From the NCBI GenBank assembly GCA_024138015.1, contig JAMXBB010000009.1:43452464-43516463 (forward strand): a stretch of DNA of 64,000 nucleotides. The letters run 5' to 3'. The notes beneath the pieces were generated by a model. The model was not told the DNA's origin, ran no database searches, and saw only the letters and a program-made list of their open reading frames with translations. This document shows positions 23,706 through 34,479 of the stretch, in pieces. Numbering within the stretch: the first letter of the stretch is position 1; each line of letters starts with the position of its first letter. Both the position numbers and the translations under genes were made by a program. Origin of the DNA: Lumnitzera littorea (taxonomy: Eukaryota; Streptophyta; Magnoliopsida; Myrtales; Combretaceae).

Positions 23706-23710
23706 CACTC

Positions 23711-24810
23711 TCTACTATATATCATTTTCTTTAAGTAAATGAGATGCTTCTATGAGTTCCATGAGCTGTTTTTCCAATTGTAAACATTCTACATCATCAT
23801 TATGAAGAAATTCATTCAAACACTTCTAAGGTTCCTCCCTATTTTCTAGGCTACTCCTTAGAGATCTCCTGAGTAAATCAACAAATCTATTCAGGGGTAA
23901 GCCACCTTCAGTCATATTTAAAGATAGTCTAGTGATTTTCCAAGTGAGTTCACCAATAATTGCTTAGGTAAAGTCTTAAGGCTGTATCTCAATGTCCTTA
24001 CTCACCCTAATTTAGGACACTCTTGTCCATCATGAGCAAACTCACATTTAGTACAAACCTCAATTGGTTAGCCTCTTATGTGCACACATAAGTAACCTTA
24101 TTTTGTTTGTCAAGCTATTGAGATAACCTTGCTACTTGCTCTTTTTATTTCTCTTTCAATAAGCTCCCTAGCAACTACGGTTCTATCATTATATACTATC
24201 ACTTCAAGTAAATCTTATGCTTTAGCCGCTTTTTACCTAATCAACTGCCTCCAATGGTAGTGTTTACTAGCAATCCATCCTTATGGCTTAAACCATTATA
24301 AAAGATGTTAAATTGATGTCCCTTGGAGATTCCATAGCAAAGGCATCGTCATAATAACTATTTAAATTGTTCTTATGCTTCACTTAAAGGTTCTCCTTCC
24401 TTTTATGTGAATGCTAATATCCTTAACCTAAGGGAAACAACTTTATTTGGTGGAAAAAAATATGCAAGGAAACAAGAAGCTAATTTCTCCTAGGAGTTTA
24501 TACCTTGCCCTTTTAATCAATAGTACCAACTCGTTGCACTTCCCTTAAGGTAAAATGGAAACAACCATAACCCTAGCGTATCTTTTGAAACTCCCTAATA
24601 ATCTATTGTTGAGCACAATTGGTGAAACTCTTAAACGTACTCATTTGGATCTTCATTTGGGTGCCCCTCAAACTACCTATCTTCAACAAACCTACGTAAC
24701 TTAAGATTATGTTTAAAGCTCTCTACTTAAATTTTAGGGAAGTCAAGTATTCGAGCTACGTCTTAAATAGATAGGACTGAATAATCCTAAAGTGTTATGT
24801 TGTTTCCCAT
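23711..24810 (-). pseudogene. Athila gag
   Basis: Capsid/nucleocapsid precursor. The start codon at 24810 (minus) gives MGNNITLQDYSVLSI. Capsid motifs follow: VESFKHNLKLRRFVED, HPNEDPNEYV, LWLFPFYLKGSATSWYY, INSWEKLASCFLAYFFPPNK, LRLRILAFT and FNIFYNGLS, each broken from the next by stops. A zinc-knuckle-like CTKCEFAHDGQEC is near 24015-24055; it has three rather than four residues between the second Cys and His. The 3' end of gag continues beyond the nested element into 21480-21559. The frame is open in patches only. Confidence 0.85.
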
Positions 24811-25197
24811 GCCTATGTACCTAATTTCTACTCTTTTTCAATCCAAACGATCCTCCAAACTACAACCTACAAATATTGATGCAAAAATATAAGTATCACT
24901 CTTCCTAGCTCATCACAATTCAACTAGGGGCAATTTCAACACTCGTACAGCAAATTTAGTAATAAAGTTTCAAACTTTATACTCAAAACAACTCAAATTA
25001 ATCAAAATATAGCAAAATCTGCTCAATTGAACAACAAACCAAGTAAAAATCGAAACTTTAACTGCTAAGCTACTCAAAATTCTGAAAGAGTACACTACAC
25101 TATTAATTACAACTAATAACCACATTTAATAACTATAGCTACACTAGTGCCTTGGCTTAGAGTCCTCGATTTATCCGCTATTAGCACAACTGGCTTC

Positions 25198-25215
25198 TCC
25201 CCAGCAACAATGCCA
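25198..25215 (-). promoter_or_regulatory. Athila primer-binding site, tRNA-Asp type
   Basis: Minus-strand TGGCATTGTTGCTGGGGA compares with TGGCGCCGTTGCCGGGGA, the usual Athila primer site. It lies five bases inside the LTR end (25221). The 390 bases between it and the gag start at 24810 are untranslated leader with no gene. Confidence 0.8.
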
Positions 25216-25220
25216 AATAT

Positions 25221-27273
25221 TGATGGGATCGATATGTACATTAGATATTTTTAGACATAAATTTTATAAGTGAAAGTTTTCAAAATAGTGTCAATCCCTT
25301 AACCAACTAGTGTGACAAGTCGTTTACAATAATAACACTGGTAATATTCATAAGGTCATTTCCTCAAGGAAAAGGGATTCGTCTAAGTACCAGAATTTAA
25401 CCTACTACTCTAATCTAGTTGAATCAAATAGAGAGTTAGGAATTGCATATGAGATTAAAAAAAAAAAAAACAAAGAGGAGAGCAAAAAGTAATAATTAAC
25501 ATAAATAATAAAGATGTAGGCTTATGACATGCTTTCGAAGTAGTGATGAAGCTATGCCAGTAAGATATCAAGGATGATTTTTAATTGGGTTTTGATAGAA
25601 TTCACTTGATCTCGATCCCGTATAAGGCATCCCACTCAACTATATAGTTAAAAATCTCCCATTAGTCTCATTTTCCCACACAATTAGCTAAACGCATAAT
25701 TCCAATTATGAATTAAGTGCTAGAGTTCTAAAAATTTGGAGGTCAATATCCTCTCAGTCTCATAACTTATCCTAAGCCACTAAAACCGCATAAGGTAGCG
25801 TGAATTCAATGGAGAACACCTAATCTCCTCTCGATCTCATAGTAGTAAGAAAATGTTTATCGATGCTTCATTAACTCAATGACTCAAATAGGAATTTACA
25901 CAATTAATCTCTTTATAGTCTCATAATCTTGCAAAACCCATTAACTCTTAAAGAACTTCATAAGATTAATCTTCTCTTAGTCTCATAGTCACAAGGAAAA
26001 CCCATTGAAAATTCCATTAAAAGCACCTCAAAGAGTTCAAATGGAGTATAAACATCAAAATCCTACTTAAATACTTAAACCCATATCAAGGCTATAAAGA
26101 TTCACTAACTACAATATCCACATTATCACAAACCCACTAAAACTAACTTAGCCACTCTTAGTATTAGTAATAACAACAATAAATTGTACAAATTCAACAG
26201 TAAGCTCCACAAAAAAACTAGATTTAAGCTAATAAGAGAAGAGCAAGAGGATCACTAATGAACAATCAAGATTCTACTCAAAATAGTAAGAGATATGCAT
26301 TAAAATCTTAAAAACAAGTGTGGAATAACATAAAATATGCGATGGAATGGTATAAATAATAGAAAGCATGCAAAACTAAGCTGAACCCCACTAAAATCAT
26401 AATTGCAACTCATCATTTCTGCTAAAAATGTGAGTATTTATAAATTAGAGCTACTGATTGATTAGCAAGAAGGTTTACCAATCGACTGGTAGACACTTGT
26501 TAGCCTTGGGTTGTCTCCATGTTTTTGAAACGTGGCATTTATTGAATTAGGTTTCCAAGTTAGAAAACCCTAACCCTAATTCATTATACTGATCAAACGA
26601 TCTAGATGGTATTGATCAAACGATCTAGATGGTAATAATCATTCACTATACTGTTTTCTCCATCAATCAATTGCTTAAAGGATTGATGTAACCCTAATGC
26701 TTCAAGGCATACCAATTAGTTGGTAGTAAGGCTATTAACCAATCAGTAGGCCAAATTTTCTAACTTCATTAGTTTCAAGCTCCTTAATTGAATGGTAGGG
26801 GCTATAAAAAGCATAGTAGCCCGCATGTACCTACATGTAGGATGTAAAATTAGTAAAATTGCACCAATCAACCTATGTGAGTGATTCCATCCCTACACTT
26901 TCTATTCACTACACTATTTTCTCCATTGATTGGTTACCCAAAGGATCGGTGTAACCCTGATGCTTCAAGGGCATACCAATCGATTGATAACAAGGCTACG
27001 GATCGATCAGCAGGCTAAATTTTCTAACTTCATCAATTTCAATATCCTTGATCGAATGGTGGGGGCTACTAAAAGCATGGTAGCTCATGTGCACCTATAC
27101 GTAGGATTTAAAATTAGTAAAATTCATTTATATTTAATCCTTTTTCATTTATATTTAGCAATTTTACTTAAGTTGGTCCATTTTGTGCGTAAACTACAAT
27201 TTCATATAAAATTAAAAAACTTTTGATAAAATTATGTATAAATGTGGGTTTTAAAGTTGGGAAAAATGATGCA
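25221..27273 (-). repeat. Athila LTR, 5' copy of the minus-strand element
   Basis: Runs from TGATGGGATCG beside the primer site to GATGCA at 27273. It is longer than the partner at 10892-12670 because a segment of about 263 bp is duplicated in tandem (26640-26862 and about 26905-27120), and because of a 23-bp tandem repeat at 26590-26634. The open frame 26930-27226 lies in this duplicated non-coding DNA. Confidence 0.8.
26590..26634. repeat. Two-copy tandem repeat, 23-bp period
   Basis: TGATCAAACGATCTAGATGG occurs at 26590 and again at 26613 with no difference. Confidence 0.9.
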
Positions 27274-28321
27274 ATTTGAATTGTGATTAACTTGGAGGGG
27301 TTATCCTAGATATCAAGTCATTTCTTTATTTTCATGCCCAATTTTGTGCAATAATCAAATGAATTTGGACAAGTGTGGGGTTGAATTCAATAGCATGCCA
27401 TGTCTAGCACATGATTACACCAAAAAATCATGGAGAAGTGAGGAGGGTGAGTGGAAAACATGAAGAAAATCAAGGATTTTGAGGTTAAAAAGGTGATGAT
27501 GTAATGACATGCAAGCTCCACATCATAAACATAGATTAATGGGAACATACTACGTATCATATTATAACACTTAACCTAACACGAATATGACATGTGGCAT
27601 GGGAGTTAAGGGAAAAACAAAATGTGTATTGAGCATTGTGGGATTTGAACTTAGGTTTGCTTGGTTACGATCCATGTGCTCATCCGATGTGCTCTTGGCC
27701 CGTGCCATACTATCTTATGCAGACAAAACGTATTTAAGTTCTTCAATGGTCTGAATCGACCTTAAGTGAATAGGGTCGATTCAAGCCTAGATGATCTAAT
27801 TCTCGAATAATTGAAAATGTAAGACCTTCCCTTAGCAAGCCTAGAATACGTATGCCAAAATTAATTTTCAAATTGAACCTAATTTACTGGTTTTATGTGC
27901 TCTAGATCATTGATCATGCAATTAATTCAAAAATTGTTTTTCTCATAAATCAACCATTTTAAATCCAATCAAAACACTACTTGAAGCTATGATTAACTTA
28001 AACTAATCTCATTTTTATGAACAAAAAATTATTCATCATCAACATGAATTGAAATATAGTTTGGAATTATTGAATAGTACATGTGTACTTTGACTTTATT
28101 TGACCTTAAAAATGAAACGAACTTATCTAAATGGCCCTAAAATTGATGTGAGACTTCTAATTTCTTAAAAAATCTATTTTTCTTTTATATTTCATGTTTT
28201 TCTGTATTTTTCTGAATTTTATAATTTTTGAATTGGGATCATTTTCTTTATCCCTAAAAATACAAAAGTTACGGTGTTGGTAGGGGAAGGGGAGGGGGGG
28301 AGCAAAAATGGAGTGTTTAAG
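27274..28321 (-). repeat. 5' segment of the interrupted Tat/Ogre-like LTR
   Basis: Minus-strand start TTAAACACTCCATTTTTGC corresponds to TGTAAACACTTAATTTTTGC at 42936. A tRNA-like pair lies at 27638-27706: minus-strand GGGCCAAGAGCACATCGG and AGTTCAAATCCC. The sequence stops at the Athila end 27273 and continues at 10891. No gene is present. Confidence 0.72.
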
Positions 28322-30306
28322 CTATCCTTTTATGTGGTAAAGCTTGAGAAAACTTTACCACAAAGATAAAAGAGACACTATTATTGCCCTAGGTACAAAC
28401 TAGACTAAGAAGTGCTACAACCAATTAAATATCTTAGCCTTAATCTTATAGAGATTAGGAAAAGAGAGCTCTCTACGAGTAAGCTATCTTTGAAAGGGTA
28501 GTGTAACTTTCACTCTCTATGGAAGAAGTGGTTATGCTTCTAAAAGTAGGTTTATACCTTAAAACCTAAGGGCTAATCAAGATAGGAAAACCTAGTATGC
28601 TCTAAGAGTAAGCTTATGCTAATGGGTATGCATTAAGTACAACTAAAATTTAAGGAGAGGAAAAAAATCATGATAGCACTCTATAGAACAGGTGATCTAA
28701 ACACTTTAAAATCAAGATAGCACTTCAAGAGTATGCGATCTAAATTATTTAAAAATCAGCATAATGCTACAAGAGCATGAGAACCAAATGTTTTAAAAAT
28801 CAGGATAACGGTCTAAGAGCATGCAATCTAAAGGATTTTAAATATGGATAGCACTCTAACTGTAAGCAATTTAAAGGTTTCAAAATCAAGATAGCACTTC
28901 GGGAGCATGCAATCCAAAGGTTTTAAAATAGGATAGTACTCGAAGAGCATGCAACCCAGCAATTTCAAATTCAAATAGCGCTTTAAGAGTATGTTATCTG
29001 AACGTTTTAAATCAAGATAGCACTCCAAGAGCATACAATCCAAATAGGATAATGCTCCAACAAGCAAGCAATCTAGAGATAGGACAACACTCTAACAAGC
29101 AAGTGATCCTAAGATTTTCAAAATCAAGATAGTGCTCCAATTGACAAGTGTCCCAGATATAAGATAGTATTCCAACAACCAAGCAACCTAGAGATAGTAC
29201 AACTCTCTAATGAGCAAGCAATCCATGGCAAACACAACAAAGAGGCGATATAAACACTTTTGAAAACTTTGTAACTTATAGACTTGTGGTGATAGATGTG
29301 TTTATTGAAAGTCGTCTAGGATGGAATGAACATTAGGGACTAAGCCCTTGATTTGGAAGGAGTTAGATGACATTAGCCACATTAGCTATGAAGGAAATTT
29401 AGTTAGAGGTGATGAAAACTCTCTTGGATGGATAGAGATTGATAGATTAAAACAAGGCATTGCCTTTAAAATAGGTAGACATATAAAATTTTATAGGTTA
29501 CCAACTTAAATAGACAAAGTTCCCTTGTTTGTCTTGAATGGACGAAGCCTATCAGGTGCGCTATCTTGAATGGATAAGGGTCCTTAGTTCATCTTGAATG
29601 GATGAATCTAACCATAGGAACCATCTTGTATGGATGGAGTTTCCCAGTTCATCTTTGCATGGTCAAAGCCTGGCTACATTAATGGAAATAGGTGACTTAA
29701 TTTATTTAATTATCAATTCTTTTGAAATGTTTCTTTAACAAGAAATGTTCTTAATCAAGAAGATTTCGAATGGAGTTCTTGATTTGGAATGCATAGAATC
29801 AATCTCGTGAAACGGTTTGGAGAAAGAAAGAACTCTCAAGGGTTAAACCCCCTTGTATCGATTTTAAAGGATGAACTAAGATAAACCTAAACCAGTTGTT
29901 AGGGGCCAAGACCTTTGATTTGACCATGAGGGTTAACTTAGGAAGAAAAGCTTTTCTAAACTGAGAAAACTTGGAAGATATGCCAGGATTGCCAAAACTA
30001 GCCACTAAGGCTAATGTCTCAAGATGAATGCAAATTGTCGACTTGGAATGTTCTAAATTCAGGGACTAGAGTTGACTTGGAAGAAGTGCTTAAACGAACC
30101 CTTCAAAAGAGATCTTTGTCTTGAAAGCAAAAATGACTCAAACTTGAAACTTATGAGATGCAAAAAATTTTTCTTCCTTTTTTTTTTCAAAAATTTGCTA
30201 ATAAGCAATGATTCCATAAATTTTGAAAACTACTAATAAGCAACGACTTTATTAACCTTTTTTCGTTCTTACTTCTTAAGGTGTTCTAGTTTCTTCTTCG
30301 GGACAT
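28322..30306 (-). other. 3' untranslated tail of the minus-strand Tat/Ogre-like element
   Basis: Directly inside the LTR start lies a hairpin, GTGGTAAAG ... CTTTACCAC (28333-28364). Its minus-strand sequence matches TTATCTTTGTGGTAAAGTTT, which precedes the polypurine tract at 42885. Further in are a 43-bp tandem array (28660-29060) and looser repeats of 'ATCTTGAATGGAT' (29530-29660). The open frames 28828-29067, 29799-30005 and 30480-30755 show no family motif. The tail is cut by the plus-strand Athila at 30307. Confidence 0.65.
28660..29060. repeat. Tandem array, about 43-bp unit, about 9 copies
   Basis: The recurrent word GATAGCACT-C-AAGAGCATG starts near 28672, 28716, 28759, 28804, 28847, 28890, 28932, 28975 and 29016, which gives spacings of 41-45. 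Between 29040 and 29230 the units become shorter and more mixed. Read in reverse, CTCTTGAAGTGCTATC resembles the half-unit CCTTTAGAGCGCTATC of the array at 40890-41510. Confidence 0.85.
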
Positions 30307-31630
30307 TGATGAGTGTAAAATTACACTCATCCGTCATGCTATTTTCTTGGATATTTTTAGCTATTTTAATGTAATTTAATTGAATTTGCTATTGATTTGA
30401 TCTATTTTTATTTCAAGACTCAATTGAAGAGATATAACAAAAAAAAAAATGAGAATACAAGAGATTTTTTAGAATAATTTCATCTATTTTGAAGAATAAT
30501 CTGAAGATAGTAAGAATCGAAGAGAATTTGTTCAATAAATAAGCAAGGAAGATGACCACGATTATATACTACGACCATATTCCTTGACCATGAAGTCCAC
30601 GACTTTAATTTGAAAATTAAAGTTGAAAGGATTTTTGACAAGAACATGGCCACAATCACCCACCATGGCCATGTTCCTAATCGTGATCCCCTCATAATTA
30701 ATTTCAAGACAATTCTTATGAGAATTATTGCAATGTGTTGTTCACGGCTAGCCACTGCGCTTGTGTACCTTCAGTTTCTATGATATACTTGTCATTTGAA
30801 GATTATTCTATGTAGACATTATATATAAATGATAAATATGCTGTATAAGAGAGAGAAGAGAGATAGAGAAGAATAGAATACTTTTTAGGGTTTAGTTTTA
30901 TTTTCACCATAGAAGTTGCTATCTTTATTATGAACATAGCTTGAAGCAATGATATTTAGACTTGAGATCCATCGAGGTAACAATGCAGTGTACGTTAATT
31001 ATTTTCTTTTAATGAAATTCTCTTGTTTTTATTAATTTAATTGCATGTTTTTCTTTGGATCAAGTTGTTATTTTCAGAGTCTCAACTTAACTATCCAATT
31101 TTATTTATTAACATCATGAGGCTAATATATAAATAGATATATTGTAATTGAAGGAATTTGCCATAAGCTTGGAAATAAGCTATACTTTTCTTCTGAAATT
31201 AATTATTTCTTATTTATGTGTGGAATTATTGATCTTAATGCTATTATAAGGAGTCCTATCTTATAAGCAATATAGGTATGATGTCATTAAGATTAGAATT
31301 TAATAAAGAAGCGATTCCTATTAAATTAGCACTTGAATTCTACATGTTACACTTGTGGTGATCAAGGTCTAGATATCCCAATTTGTGTTTATTTAGTTTT
31401 ATTTTATTGTTATATTATTAGTTAATCTTTATTTATTTTATTTTATTTTTTTGTTTCTTTATTTTCAAGTAATTCATCATTGATATTGCAATTCAATATA
31501 AGTAAAAGTAATTACAATGGGTAAGGAAATGTCCAATCTTCGTAGGGTCAACAACCTAAGACTCTTGTAGTTCTCTATACTATTACTTGATAAGTACACT
31601 TGGCCAATAGTGTGATATACACCCCCATCA
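30307..31630 (+). repeat. 5' LTR of the plus-strand Athila
   Basis: 1324 bp, TGATGAGTG to CCCCCATCA. The first 25 bases form a palindrome with arms GATGAGTGTA and TACACTCATC. TATATAAAT at 30822-30830 is the probable promoter. Words such as CATGGCCATGTTC (30660-30675) recur in the untranslated regions of this element. It matches the 3' copy from 50454 to about 51099. Confidence 0.88.
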
Positions 31631-31636
31631 AGTTTT

Positions 31637-31655
31637 TGGTGCCAATGCTAGGGAC
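31637..31655 (+). promoter_or_regulatory. Primer-binding site, tRNA-Asp type
   Basis: TGGTGCCAATGCTAGGGAC, six bases after the LTR end, against the Athila consensus TGGCGCCGTTGCCGGGGAC. Confidence 0.85.
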
Positions 31656-31784
31656 TATTGACTAGGAATGCTCGTTCCTTTATTACTCTATCATTTTAAT
31701 ATTTGTTGTTTTTCTATCTTGCTACTAAGTAAACCAAAAATCTAACTTGAATTTTCTTGATTTGTGTTGAGGAAATTTAGAGCG

Positions 31785-33214
31785 ATGGCTAATAACAACA
31801 AAGTACATAAAACAATGTTCGACTATATTAGACTATCAACTAATGGAGCTAACTCTAGTATTGTGAGACCAATTATCACTACAAATGAGTTTATGTTCTT
31901 ATGAATTATAATCCAAATGGTTTAGCGGCAATTACAATTTGAAGGCTCTCTAAAAGAGGATCCACATTCACATCTTGTGAACTTCCTGGAGAAATGTACA
32001 ACTTTCAAAATCGAAGGAGCTACAGATGATGCGAAAAGGATGAGATTATTTACATTTTCTTTATAGAGATATGCAAGACAATGGTTAGCTTATTATAAAA
32101 AGATTCTATTACTTTTTAGAATTTACCAATAGAAAAGTTTTTAGGAGTGATATTCATCATTCACTTAGTCTAACAAGGAAACAATTTATTATGCTTAGAA
32201 GCATTTTAAGGAGTTGCTTAGAAAGTATCCTATTTATGCTCAACCACTTTGGATGCAGGTAGAAACATTTTATAATGGATTGAATTTTAGTTCTAAGCAA
32301 CTTGTTGATGCATCTATAGATGCTATGTTAAACTAAAAGACACCTAGTGAAGCTTACACTTTGTTTGATAGCCTAGCAATTAATAGCCACCATTAGGAAA
32401 GTGATAAAACTCGATAAGAAGAAATCGGTAGTAAAGGATGCAAAGTTTACCACAATCTTAGCCGCAATGGTGGATGCACTAAATAAAAGGTTAGATTCCT
32501 ATCCCATATTAGCACAACGTACTATGATGTCTAATGTAGTTAACCCAAGAGGATATGTACCACCTTATTAAGGTATGAATCAATGGGGTTTTTAATATTT
32601 ACCTTATAACAACCACGAAGAACAAGCTAAGGACTACTCTTCTTATGCAAGTAATTATTTTTATGCAAATCAACTAAGGAGTATTAGTATTCCCTATGGG
32701 TTTCAAACTTACCCTCTAAAAGAGGAGAACTTGAAATTGGAAGAGATGTTGACTAGGTACATACAAAATAGTTATGCTAGGCTATCAAGCATTGAAAATG
32801 TATAGAACTACTTGCTAAGATTTTAGTTGAAAGGCAACTAGAGCTTTCACCATAAGCTCAAGCTGAAGCTATGACCTTAAGAAGTGAAAAGACGTTGCAA
32901 GTTGCTAAACAACCCAAAAAAACACCAATTAACCTTAAACTGGAAAGGGAAGAGGAAAAGGATAAAATTGTAGAAACTTCTTAACTACCAAAAGAAGAAC
33001 CATAGAAGCCCCGAAGTTCAAGGAATATAAACCACCAATTCCATATCCTTGGAGGTTAAGGAAAGAATGTTCAAATGAGTAGTACAATAAGTTTCTAGAA
33101 TTATTTAAATAAATACATATTAATTTATCTTTTGTGGAAGCTTTGTTGCAGATACCTAAATATGCATAGTTTTTAAAGGAGCTGCTCTCGAACAAGAAGA
33201 AGCTAGAGGAATTA
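31785..33214 (+). pseudogene. Athila gag
   Basis: ATG at 31785 gives MANNNKVHKTMFDYIRL and stops after 39 codons. The capsid core follows in broken frames: IQMV, LKEDPHSHLVNFLEKC, ATDDAKRMRLFTFSL, RYARQWLAYY near 32075, FYNGLN-type sequence near 32270, and TPSEAYTLFDSLAIN near 32345. Near 32870 is AQAEAMTLRSEKTL, a motif of the Athila gag-protease linker, then a region matching the Pro-rich/YPW linker near 33040. At least ten stops are present. Confidence 0.85.
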
Positions 33215-33694
33215 TCTATTATCATGCTTAGTGAGGAGCGTTCAGCCATCTTACAAAACAAGCTTCCTATAAAGCTAAGGGATCCAAAGAATTTTACTAT
33301 CTCTTGTCTTATTGAAAAATTATTTATTAAATAATCATTAACTAATTTAGGTGCTAGCATAAACTTAATGCCTTATAAATTATTTAAGCAGCTAGGCCTA
33401 AGTGAACCTAAACCAACTAGTATGAGTTTATAATTGGCTGATAGATTAGTAACATGTCTTAGGGGTAGAATCGAAGATGTTAAAATAGATGAATTTATTT
33501 TTCCTGTTGATTTTATGATATTAGATATCGACAAGGATATTGAGGTACCACTAATCCTAGGTAGACTCTTTTTAGCCACTGGTAAAGCTATTAATATTAG
33601 TGACGGTAAGCTCACATTAAGGGTAGGAGAAGAAAAGATGGTAATTAAAATTAAGAAAGCAATGAGAAAATGCTCTGAACAAGATGATACATGA
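33215..33694 (+). pseudogene. Athila aspartic protease, catalytic Asp changed to Asn
   Basis: The protease would cut the gag-pol polyprotein. The reading holds MLSEERSAILQNKLPIKLRD, then NLGASINLMPYKLFKQLGL. The flap-side half is fully open in 33434-33694 with DRLVTCLRGRIEDV, DFMILDIDKDIEVPLILGR and GKLTLRVGEEKM. The residue before LGAS, which is the catalytic Asp in this family (compare LCDLG on the other Athila), is Asn here (AAT, 33344-33346). A TAA near 33430 separates the two halves. The protein would be inactive. The frame 33373-33711 on the minus strand is its shadow. Confidence 0.88.
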
Positions 33695-33869
33695 TATAGT
33701 CTTGATTCCACTTATTGTTCTGTTTCTAATACTTTGCAGGAATCATTATCTAAGGACCCTTTGAAATCATATTTGACATAAGGAATTCTTGATGAAGAAT
33801 GAAGTGATCCAAACATGATTGAAGCAAAAGCTTAATAAGAAATTAATCGTGTGATTTAGGAGCAAAGGA

Positions 33870-34330
33870 TTGAATGGAAAAAGAACTCCTGGCAGTACTT
33901 TAAATGATAAATTGACTAATGCCTTGATTATGGTGGCTTAGATTAGAGCTTACTATTTGAACTAATGTGCCACGCTAGTGATTATGCTGTAGTAGCAATG
34001 TTAGGTTAAAGGTAAAGAAAGCATTTCTAACTAATATATTATGTGAGCAAGACTCTTAGTGAGACTCAAGAGAATTACACCACCATGGAAAAAGAACTCC
34101 TGGCAATAGTCATTACCCTTGATAAATTCAGGTCATATCTTATCTTGTCTAAAGTTGTTGTCTACATTGACCATTCTTCTTTGTGATATTTATTAAATAA
34201 GACAATGGCCAAGCTAAGACTAATCGGGTGAATTCTTGTACACCAAGAGTTTGACTTAGAAATTAGAGACAAAAGGGAGCAAAGAATTTGGTAGTAAACC
34301 ATCTCTTATACCTAGAAACCCTTCATTGGA
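33870..34330 (+). pseudogene. RNase H remnant; reverse transcriptase deleted
   Basis: After the protease (33694) and about 175 bases without recognisable coding, the next pol sequence is already RNase H: NALIMVA (33915), then ENYTTMEKELLAIVITLDKF near 34070-34125, SYLILSKVVVYIDHSSL and LNKTMAKLRL. The whole reverse transcriptase core with its YMDD motif is absent. A piece of RNase H, GGAAAAAGAACTCCTGGCA, occurs twice (near 33876 and 34086); the first copy is out of order and marks a rearranged deletion junction. Frameshifts and stops are frequent. Confidence 0.83.
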
Positions 34331-34479
34331 AAAGCTTGATGATTAGGAGATTAACGACAAGTCCCTAAACGAAAAGCTGTACCAGGTAAGTCCTTAAGAA
34401 ACTCCTTGGTTTGTTGACATGGATAACTATCTAGTACCTAGGATTATCCCTTCCAAACTAGGTTTTAAACATAAGAAAA

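Larger units (their letters stand above)
10892..27273 (-). mobile_element. Athila-type retrotransposon, minus strand, decayed and nested
   Basis: Order on the minus strand: 5' LTR (25221-27273), tRNA-Asp-like primer site (25198-25215), gag (23711-24810), protease (about 20600-21480), reverse transcriptase/RNase H (18961-20360), integrase (16720-18960), a long untranslated region, then 3' LTR (10892-12670). It sits inside a minus-strand Tat/Ogre-like LTR whose halves flank it. No matching target duplication is visible (GCTTA on the left, ATTTG on the right), so either the ends have mutated or the two LTRs come from a rearranged pair. Two later insertions lie inside it (17527-18589 and 21565-23705), and probably a third LTR at 14399-16044. 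Confidence 0.75.

Noticed and set aside
28660..29060. CRISPR-like array
   Set aside because: Direct tandem repeats without unique spacers, in plant retrotransposon DNA.
28828..29067. Open frame with repeated LDCML-E-Y-L peptide
   Set aside because: It is the 43-bp tandem array read in one direction; the unit is not a multiple of three and no start or conserved protein is evident.
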